This document shows, piece after piece, positions 11,101 through 21,700 of a stretch of 64,000 nt of DNA. Position 1 is the first letter of the stretch. Each line of letters opens with the position of its first letter. Both the position numbers and the translations under genes were made by a program. Source of the DNA: Paralithodes platypus (taxonomy: Eukaryota; Arthropoda; Malacostraca; Decapoda; Lithodidae). The notes under the pieces were generated by a model. That model saw only the letters and a list, made by a program, of their open reading frames with translations, was not told the origin of the DNA and did no database searches. The stretch is taken from positions 38,288,924 to 38,352,923 of the forward strand of contig CM064509.1 of the NCBI GenBank assembly GCA_032716605.1, written 5' to 3'.

Positions 11101-14100
11101 TACATTAGGCTACCATAGCGCAGTTGGAATATATGTATATGCTCAGATTAATATGCAGGATTCGAAACTGCATAATAAATCGTAGGCTTGTGCATATTTC
11201 TTTAACTGTCTTGATAGCGTAATGCATAAGTGCGCGGAATTTCGATGTGAGTATCCTAGGTTCGAGTCCTTGGAGTGCCACATGTATTTGTTGATTTCAT
11301 TAATTGAGTTTAAAGGTGAAGTTGGTTGGTGGAAAAAACATAATAATTAATATAGTTTATTTGTCTCTTACTCTACCTCTGTCATATGGTTATATCTGGG
11401 ACAACCACTACTCCGTACAGTACAGTATGTTATTACAAAGAAGTGGTGATGGGCTGGTCTATCCGAGTGAGAACTGAGCGATCTCTGCCATACCCATAGC
11501 TTACTCTGGCTGTTCCTTTTACTTATATATCTTCTAGATCTCAAGTGGCGGCGTCTTTTCCGTGGATTGACCTCCCTATTGCCAACCTAGAAGTTGGCAG
11601 ATGGGGAGCCAAAGCGTCACATTTTTCCCTTACCCCTCAACTTTCCCTTCATAATTGCTGAGGGGCACAGGGCCTTGGGTAGGGCTTTGGTTTCCCGGGC
11701 GTTTCTGCACCCTCCTCAGCTCCCTGCCTTGGAGTGGCTTCGGTCACCCGGGTCATCCTCCCTTAGCAGGGAGGATTTTGTGGGGGTGCTCGTTTATGGC
11801 CTTGGCCTTGCTCGAGACCTTGGGGCTGTTCGGCCAGACAGCCTGGGGAACAACAACAACAACAACAACAAAGAAGCAGAATCAGGAACAGTGATGTCTA
11901 CGAATATGCATGAAAAGGAGTACATGAAACTTTATATATGAAAAGGAGTATAGGAAACTTTTCATGAGTTTGCTTTGATTTGGCCAATTTATCACTTCTA
12001 ATGACATTAAATGAACTTTAATATATATCTTTGACTTTGTATATGTATTATTACCGTACCGCATTAACAAAGATTAGAGACTCGATTTTCAGACTGTTTT
12101 TAAACAGTTTGTTGTTTACCAACCTGATCCAGAATACTCATGGGATTTCAGAAAAGTATTATCACTACAGTATTTCCTATGAATACCCGGTATACAGTAT
12201 TAATGTTATTCCATTAACATTTATACTGTATACCGGGTATTCATAGGAATATATTTGTATATATAGGGTAACTAAAACCTAATGCCTTGTGTTATAGGTG
12301 CGTGTGGTTGAGGATCACTATCTACCACGGTCCATCAGTAAAATGACCGGTCAGATCACGGTGCCTTTTGGTGATGCTGTCATAGCCACCAGAGACACCT
12401 GTATCGGTTATGAAATATGTGAAGAACTTTGGAATCCCGAATGGTGAGTTACAGATTGAAGTGATACTATTAAATATTTTATTCTACGTTCCATTTAATG
12501 GACTTTATCTCTGAAGGATGGCTATAGTAAATTTGTCCATAAACGCATTTGTTTTCATAGTTTTTCTTCCCACATTAATTGAAAACCTTGATATTACCCG
12601 GTACAGTATCATTGGCGGGATGGCATTCTCATCTCCAATGTTAGCTCTGACAATAATCCTCTCATAAATGCTATATGGTACCTGTATCTATAGGCCTTTT
12701 TCACTCAATTGGTAGGGTTCAACTACAAAGAAGTTTAAGAATATAGTCATAAGTTTCACATAAGCATAGAAGTTGTTTAAGGTCACATTAGATGATAAGT
12801 ATTTAAATAGTCATAAGTTTCACATAAGCATAGAAGTTGTTTAAGGTCACATTAGATGATAAGTATTTAAATAGTCATAAGTTTCACATCAGCATAGAAG
12901 TTGTTTAAGGTCACATTAGATGATAAGTATTTAATTAAAATAATGATTGCAGTTCCCACATCCCGATGTCGCTGGATGGAGTGGAGATCATTGTGAATGG
13001 CTCTGGATCGTACACCGAGATACGCAAGAGTTCCGTATCCAGAGACTTAATAGTGTCGGCCACCGCACGTTGTGGTGGATGCTACCTCTTTGCTAACCTC
13101 AGAGGATGTGATGGTAAGTTAATAGATTTTGTAGTTTATAATTTATTACCAGTATTACCAGGGGGAGTGCTGGAGTGACCTTGGTGGCCCTGGTTTCTGG
13201 GTCTTCTCCTGGGTGACCTAGATGTGTGTGAATTTGTGTTTTTTTGTTTTTGTTTTTTTTATCTGTGTTTATTCGTTGTTTTGTGTTGTTTTTGTGTTTT
13301 CCCTTTTCTTGCTCTGTCTTGAGTCGGCTACCCCCAAAATGGGGATTAGGCCTGAGAATATAGATAGATAGATAGATAGATAGATTCTTTATTGTATTTG
13401 TATTACATGAACAGTTGTGAACGCTTATAATTATGCACCCATTTGAAACTATCGAACGTAAACATTACAAAGCAATGCCTTAACCCTTTCACGCACAGAA
13501 TGCCATTTGAGCCTATTCTGGGATACTTTTAAACCTTTGTGACCATCAGGGGTGTTTAGAAACCGCTAGTTTAGTTACTTCAACCTCTGCAGTTGTCTTT
13601 GAGTAAGCTGTGGGCAGAAAACTAATTTTGGAGAGGTACCAGTACTTATAAGATTGAGAAAACTCTATCCCTGATTGCTAATCGGCAACCCCTGCATCCA
13701 CAGGATAGCAAGAGGGTTAATATGTCTCATATACTTTAGGACTTTGCTTTTAAGGTTCAGGTATTACAATAATTGTAACCATATTAGTGTTTCTGATTGT
13801 ACAGTTGTGGAATGTTAACCCTCCAGCCTCGGCTATGTATTCTATAAATATTCCCCGAAACCCGGGGGATTTGGCCGAAAAAACGTCTCGCCTAGGCTAC
13901 CGTATCTTTGTTATTTTGACTGCTTCTGCATTCCCGCGCAACCCCAAGCGTAGATGTGTTTCGTACCTGTAGAATGGCATTGAGTAGAGCTCTCTAAGTC
14001 AACTGGTTCAGTTGTGATGACAATTTCCGTGGAGAGAACTTTGTGGCAATGTCAGCCATATGAGCCACTTTTCACCACTAAAACAACAACATACAGCCAC

Positions 14101-15676
14101 ACACAAACAAACGACGCCTCTCCTTCTTGTGTTCGAAGGTGCGCGGCGTCGGGCATACCGGCTGTGTTTATATGCGTCGGACGGACGGCTTTCAAAACAA
14201 GGTTTCAAGGCTTTCAAGCTGCCGGAGCCTCAGAGCCCTTCCGGGGTCCGCGGGCCGCGTTTATTATGGGTGCCTCAGAGCCCAACCGGGTCTGATGGGT
14301 TAAACCCCTTCCGATATGCACTGGCGACTTTAATGATATAGACATAACCTTCTCTCATGTTCCCCTTCCAATGTCCCCCTTTTTTCTTGCCAACAGGAGA
14401 CCGGGTATACTTTGGTGGTGATTCAATGATCGGTGTGAACGGCAGTATTGTGGCTCGCACCACACAATACAGCCTGAGTGAGGTGGAGCTAGCGGTGGCC
14501 ACAGTGGACCTGGACGATATACGCAGCCACCGGACACTCGGCAGAAGTCGTTGTCTCCGAGCCACTCAGAGTAATGCCTATCCTCGCGTCCAGGTTAGCT
14601 TACCAAGGATTATGTTACCTATTGTCACGATCGAATGCCGTGTAATACATATTTTCAAGTTTTATTATCGCTCAAGTAACATACATGTAATATGATTAAA
14701 ATATAAAACTGGAAAACGAACTCAATAATTAATATAACAAACTCATTCAAATTCAAAACTATCGAAACAACAAAACACTAAACAAAATGAAAGCTATTGA
14801 TTCCGCTGATGTGGACAACTGGCAATTATGTCGGTAGAAAACACCAGCTTATGTGGTGGATTGTGTTCTTTTATTTAATAATTTTCATTTTAGTAAGCAT
14901 TGTTTCCACATAGCGATTTTGATAATTTAATTTGACTTTATATTGTCCTTGTCCCAATTTTGGTTTGTTTAGTTTGCAAGGTTTACATTTTAATTTATAT
15001 TTATTAATATAAAATATTTGTTGCAGGTTAACTTTGCTCTGTCCGGTGACAATGATATCTTCCTGTCACCAACCCCCCCGATTGATATAGAGTTTCCGAG
15101 TCCCGAGGAGGAGATAATGTACGGACCGGCGTGTTGGCTGTGGGACTACCTGCGACGTTCTGGCCAGGGGGGGTTCCTACTACCTCTCTCTGGGGGGGTG
15201 GACTCATCGGCTACCGCTACCATTGTTTACTCTATGTGTCATATGGTGGTGCAGGCCGTGGCTAGTGGAGAGGAGAAGGTGCGTTATTCATATATTTGTT
15301 TATACTCTCACTCACACACACACACACACACTCACTCACTCACTCACTCACTCACTCACTCACTCACTCACTCACTCACTCACTCACTCACTCACTCACT
15401 CACTCTCACTAACTCTCTCTCTCTCTCTCTCTCTCTCACACATTTTCTCTTACTTCCTCTCTCAGGGGGGGTGTCATCATCAGCGACTGCTACCATTGTT
15501 TACTCTATGTGGTAATGTTATGTACATATTTTATACCTTATTCTAAGTGTTTGAGGACATTTTTGCAATACACAGTACAAGTATAGTATATTCTGGTTTG
15601 TAATGTAGAAGACATGTTGTATTTTGTCATATATTTTACTAAAGCGTTAAAGTTCTTATATCTTTATATTGTGTCG

Positions 15677-15709
<33 letters not shown>

Positions 15710-18700
15710 TTTTACCATTTAATTTATATTGTGTCGTCTCTGTTTTGGTTTGTTTATTTTGCAAGTCTTACATTATAACTTTGTCGTTGAAGGTGTTGGA
15801 GGACGTGCGGCGGATTGTGTCCCAGTCGGACTATGTTCCCCGAGACCGTCGTGAGTTGTGTGGCCGCCTCTTCCACACCGTGTACATGGCCTCTGAGAAC
15901 TCCTCCCACGACACCAAGGCTCGGGCCAAGCTACTCTCACAACAGATTGGCAGGTGATACGCAAGATTTTTATGTTTTTGTATGTCCTCTCCTTTATTTT
16001 GTTTTTCTCTCACATGTATTCATTATTTTCATTGATTTAATTAGTTAGGTTTATTTGTAAATTAATTGGTAGGTTGGTGAAAACAAATATGAAATTATGA
16101 GAGATAACGTTAGCTACTCACTGGGAATTATGAGAGATAACGTTAGCTACTCACTGGGAATTATGAGAGATAACGTTAGCTACTCGCTGGGAATTGTAAT
16201 ACCCAAACCATAAATTGTGCCTTTCAGCTACCACATCCCAGTCACCATAGACAGCTTAGTGTCAGCCGCCCTGGGTGTATTCAGTGCCGCCACCGGGTTC
16301 ATCCCCAAGTTCCGTGTGCGAGGAGGGACCGTGAGGGAGAACCTGGCGTTACAAAATGTCCAGGCCAGACTACGTATGGTGCTGGCCTATCTCTTTGCTC
16401 AGGTATGAGGTGGAATCCCGGGAGGACCATATGCTTTCATTAGTTTATTCAAGTGCATTGGGGTTTGTAATTGATGATTAATGTTAAGAATGGGGTGTTA
16501 CTTGATGTATTTACCTATTTGTATTAGGTGATGGGCTGGTCTATCAGAATGAGAGTTGAGCGTTCTCTGCCATACCCATAGTTTACTCTGACTGTTCCTT
16601 TTACTTATATATTTTCTAGATCTCAAGTGACGGCGTCTTTTCCGTGGATTGACCTCCCTACTGCCAACCCTGGCAGACTGGGAGCCAAAGCGTCGCATTT
16701 TTCCTTTGCCCCTCAACTTTCCCTTTATAATTGCTGAGGGGAACAGGGCCTTGGGTGGGGCTTTTGTTTCCCGGGCGTTTCCTCACCCTCCTCAGCTCCC
16801 CGCCTTTGAGTGGCTTCGGTCACCTGGGCATTATTAGTGGTAAGCAGGGAGGGTTCTGTGGGGGCGCTCGGTTATGGCCTTGGCCTTGCTCGGGACCTTG
16901 GGGCTGCTCGGCCAGACAGCCTGAGGAACAGCAACAACAACAACAACCTATTTGTATTTACCTATTTGTAGTTTACAGGAATTGAGCAGCGCTCGTGTTG
17001 TCCTGTCTTAGTTACTTTATAATCAATCCATTTTATTTGGACAAGTATCGTAATGGATATTCCCAGTTCCCAGTATTTTGGACTAACATATCATAACTTA
17101 TGTTGCCCTATTTCCATATTTACTTTTATCCAACCTATGTATATGTATGTATGTATTTACACAGGCCCATTCCCCATTTTTTTTTTCTGGGGGTGGCAGA
17201 CTCGAGACAGAGCCCGAATAGGGATAACACAACACCAAAAAAAAAAAAAAAAAAAAAAAAAAATGAACGCATAATAAATATACAAAACAAACTACACAAA
17301 TTTACACACATCTAGGTAACCCAGGAGAAGACCCAGAGACCAGGGATCACCATGGTCCGTCCAGCACTCCCCCGGCTCCTAAACACCAGGTAGGCCTTCC
17401 TCAGGGACTCGGGGCTGTTCGGCCAGGCAGCTTAGGGAACAACAACAACAACAACAACATATTCAACTCACTTTGTCTCACTCTACAAAATGTTCATCCA
17501 GCCGTGGATTAATGGATATAAAATCAGTCATGTACTTAACCTTGAACTGGGTGTGGGGATGGGCTGGTCTATCAGAGTGAGAACTGAGCGATCTCTGCCA
17601 TACCCATAGCTTACTCTGACTGTTCCTTTTACTTATATATTTTCTAGATCTCAAGTGACGGCGTCTCTTGCGTGGATTGACCTCCTAATCTACCAAGATT
17701 GGAAGCCAAAGCGTCACATTTTTCCCTTGCCCCTCAACTTTCTCTTCATAATTGCTGAGGGGCACAGGGCCCTGGGTGGGGCTTTGGTTTCCCGGGCGTT
17801 TCCGCACCCTCCTCAGCTCCCCGCCATGGAGTGGCTTCGGTCACCCAGGCTTTATTGTGGTCGGCGGGGGGGATTCTGTGGGGGCGCTCAGTTATGGCCT
17901 TGGCCTTGCTCGGGGCCTTGGGGCTGTTCGGCCAGGCAGCTTGGGGAAAAACAACAACAACAACAACAACAACATATTCAACTCACTTTGTCTCACTCTA
18001 CAAAATGTTCATCCAGCCGTGGATTAATGGATATAAAATCAGAGTCATGTACTTAACCTTGAACTGGCTTGATGGTGTAATGGTTTGAGTGTTTAAGATC
18101 TGTATGTGGTAACCCAGGTTCCAATCCCGGATGGATCACATGCTCTCATTAATTTCATTGGCAGGTGTTTGGTGTTGGGAATGAAATTAATATATTTTAT
18201 TATATATTGATGCATATTTAACCCCTTATTGGCGGCGCTCGACTTAAGTCGTGCACCAATTTGCAGCAAGTTAGGAGCATTATTAAGGCTTTTAAAGGGT
18301 TAAAATCGAGTGCAAATGGCCGGGAGCACAGCGGGCCAGACAGCCGACTCCCAGGGCTTACCGCCGCCCATTAACTCATGTTCCCTGTGTTCTCGAGAGG
18401 CCGGCAGTGTAGCCAGTAGTGAGCATAGCTGGGAAAAATATACCGATATATGCTAAACTCCCATGTTCGTGGCATCACTGCAAGAGAACCACGAGTGCTA
18501 CGTAGCTCGTTCTGGTCTCATTTTGAAGCTTTTAGCGCCTATTTTTTTTTTAAATAATGTTTTTTTCATGCAGATGCTTGATTTATCATGCAGGAGGGCC
18601 TGAATATGCCCAAATGAGCCCAAAACACCCCGCTAGACAAGGGTTAAGGCCTCCTAGGTGCCATTATATTTTAGTGACCTGAAGAAGCTATCTGCGCAAC

Positions 18701-21700
18701 ATTGTCAATAAGTGCTCCTCCTCATATGGTGTTTTTTATCCATTATTTCTTGTGTTTTCAGTTACTGTTGTGGGTGCGCGGAAGACAGGGAGGGCTACTG
18801 GTGTTGGGTTCAGCTAATGTGGACGAGGCTCTCCGGGGATACATGACCAAGTACGACTGTAGCTCCGCCGACATCAACCCCATCGGTGGATTCTCCAAGT
18901 CAGACCTTAACAAGTTTCTCCACTTAGCTAAAGAAAAGTTAGTAGGTTTCTATGGTACAGGTCTCCCTCAGTTTACGATTGTCTTATGTTCTTGAAAACC
19001 TGATATTCGTGGTGCAATGCATAAGTGTGTTGATTTTCGGTGTGAGCGTCCTGGGTTCGAATCCCCGGACTGCCACATGTGTTTGTTAATTTCATTAATC
19101 GAGTTTAGGAGTAAAGTTGGTTAGTGGAGAGAACATAATAGAAATGTTGTATAGCGAACCCTAAAATGTATTGGGTAAATGGGGATGTATTCTCGGACCA
19201 GCCAAAACCCAAACACCTAATGTGGTGGATTGTGTTCTTTTATTTAATAATTTTCATTTTAGTAAGCGTTGTTTCCACATAGCGATTTTGATAATTTAAT
19301 TTGACTTTATATTGTCCTTGTCCCAATTTTGGTTTGTTTAGTTTGCAAGTTTTACATTTTAACCTAAAATAATATTGTAAATTGTGTGTAAATATAGTGA
19401 GGGAGACCTGTACCGGTACTGTATATTTGAGTTCATAGCATTCCAGTATCATTAACAATTGTGACGCCCTGCTTCCTCCTAGAAAACCCCCGCTTAACCG
19501 ATGAACTGATAGAACCTCTGCAAAATGATAGGTCAAGTTGAGGGAGGGTGGGTGAGTCTGGTATAAAGGGGCGAGGGGGGTATAGACAGATGCCACTACT
19601 TTTTGTAAACGTTTGTAATGGAGAATTAATGTTAAGAATGGGGTGTTCCTTAATTACAGATTGAACATTCCGGCCTTGGGAAGCATACTAGAAGCTCCCC
19701 CGACGGCAGAACTGGAGCCACTTCAGGAGGGCGGGACTCTGGCTCAGGTGGACGAGGCCGACATGGGTATGACCTATGCTGAGTTGTCCACGTATGGTCG
19801 CCTCCGTAAGGTCCAGTGTTGTGGCCCTTACTCCATGTTCGGCAAGCTGGTTCATCTGTGGTCTGGTACTGTCTCGCCCAAAGAGGTATGTCTTGATAGC
19901 ATAATGGTTAGTGTGCGGAGGTTCGGTGTGAGTATCCTAGGTTCGATTCCTTGGAGTACCACATGTATTCATTAGGTTCATTGATTTAATTAGGTTTTGC
20001 GTTGTTATACGATTGTGTTCTTTTATTTATAAATTATTATTTTACTTAAGCGTTGTTTCCACATGGCGATTTTGATTAGTTTTTTGTTTTGTCTTTTTAC
20101 TGTGTTCGTATAAGCTTTGGTTTGTTTATTTTACAAGTTTTACATTATAATTACAAAGTTTCATTTGATTAAGTTGTTTCCACATAGCGATTTTGATTAG
20201 TTCTTTTGCCTTTACATTGCCTTGTCCTCGCTTTGGTTTGTTTATTTTGAAAGATTTACATTATTATTTATACTTTATTTGTTATCATTGTCATCAGTAT
20301 CATTGTCATATTCATAACTTATACAATATTTTCAAGGCATTGAAGATTTAGCTAATTAAAATCTAAAACTTGAAAACCAACTCAAAAGTTACTGTTCAAA
20401 TAATATAACAAACTCATTCAAATTAAAAACTATCGAAACAACAACACACACTAAACAACAACACACACTAAACCAAATCTGTATACAGTATGCAAAAATG
20501 CTTTTAAATTTATCGGAAATTAAACTTTGAAAGCAACAAATTTATAATATAAAACACAAACCAAAATATTTTAACAATTATTTTTATTTCTGTGTTATTG
20601 TTGCGGATAGCTGAAAACGTGAAGAACACTGGACATAAATTTGTTGTTGTTGTTTTTCCCCAAGCTGCCTGGCCGAACAGCCCCAAGGCCATAAATTTGT
20701 TGTTTTATTTGTATATTAATATTACAGGTTGGTGAGAAGGTGAAGTTGTTCTTTAGGTACTACAGTGTCAACCGCCACAAGATGACAGTATTGACCCCAG
20801 CGTATCATGCCGAGAGTTACTCACCCGACGACCACCGCTTTGACCATCGCCAGTTCCTCTACAACTATCGCTGGGTTTGGCAGTTTAAGGCCATCGATAA
20901 AGCTGTAAGTTACCCTCTAGTGCTTTGATTATAGTGATTATAGTGTAGGCAATTTGATTTGTTTTGTGATAGCCTATTTTTATTTTTATATCTATACAGT
21001 ATATATATATTTTTTAATGTGTTGTGTTATCCCTGTTCGGGATCTGTCTCAAGTTTTCTATGGAAAGAAATTTGACCACAGAATGTTTATGATAAAATCT
21101 CTCATGTGACTGGCTTAACCCATCAGACCCGGAAGCACTCTGAGGCACCCATAAAAAACACCCCCGAGCTACCCGGAAGGGCTCTGAGGCACTCATGAGC
21201 TTAAAGCCTGTAAGCTTGGTGTGCGAGGCGTCCGTCCGACGCATGTAAACAACAGCCGGCTGGACCGACGCCGCGCATCTCCGACCACAAGAAGGAGTGC
21301 GTCGCTTGTTCGTGTGTGCCTGTATGTTATTGTTAAGTATCGAAAAGTAGTGTAAAGTGGCTGTTTTTGCCATAAAGTTATCTCCAATGAAATCATTATC
21401 ACAACTGAACCAGTTGACTTAGAGAGCTCTACTTAACGCCATTCTACAGGTACGAAACACATCTACGCTTAGGGATGCGCAGGAATGCGGAAGCAAGCTA
21501 AATAACAAAGATGCCTAGGCGTAGACGTTTTTCGGCCAAAACCCCCGGATTTCGGGGAATATATATGGAATACATAGCCGGGGGTGAAGGGTTAAGTAAC
21601 AAACATAATATAATGTGATCAAACTAAACTTACTAAATTTGTCACTATTTGTTTGTTCCTGCTTGTAGGTAGAGCGTCTTGAGAGCGGCGGTGGTAGTGG

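Noticed and set aside
11594..11941. 115-codon frame and similar ones at 16649 and 17655
   Set aside because: They lie in the (CAA)n retroposon; the frames differ between copies by indels, so the protein is not conserved.
14014..14341. Overlapping frames of 93 codons
   Set aside because: They fall in a TTAA MITE whose other copies (21119, 23402) do not keep the frame.
15018..15515. Read-through of exon 7 into the intron microsatellite
   Set aside because: The homologous protein stops matching at the GAAG|GTGCGT donor, and exon 8 continues it in phase.
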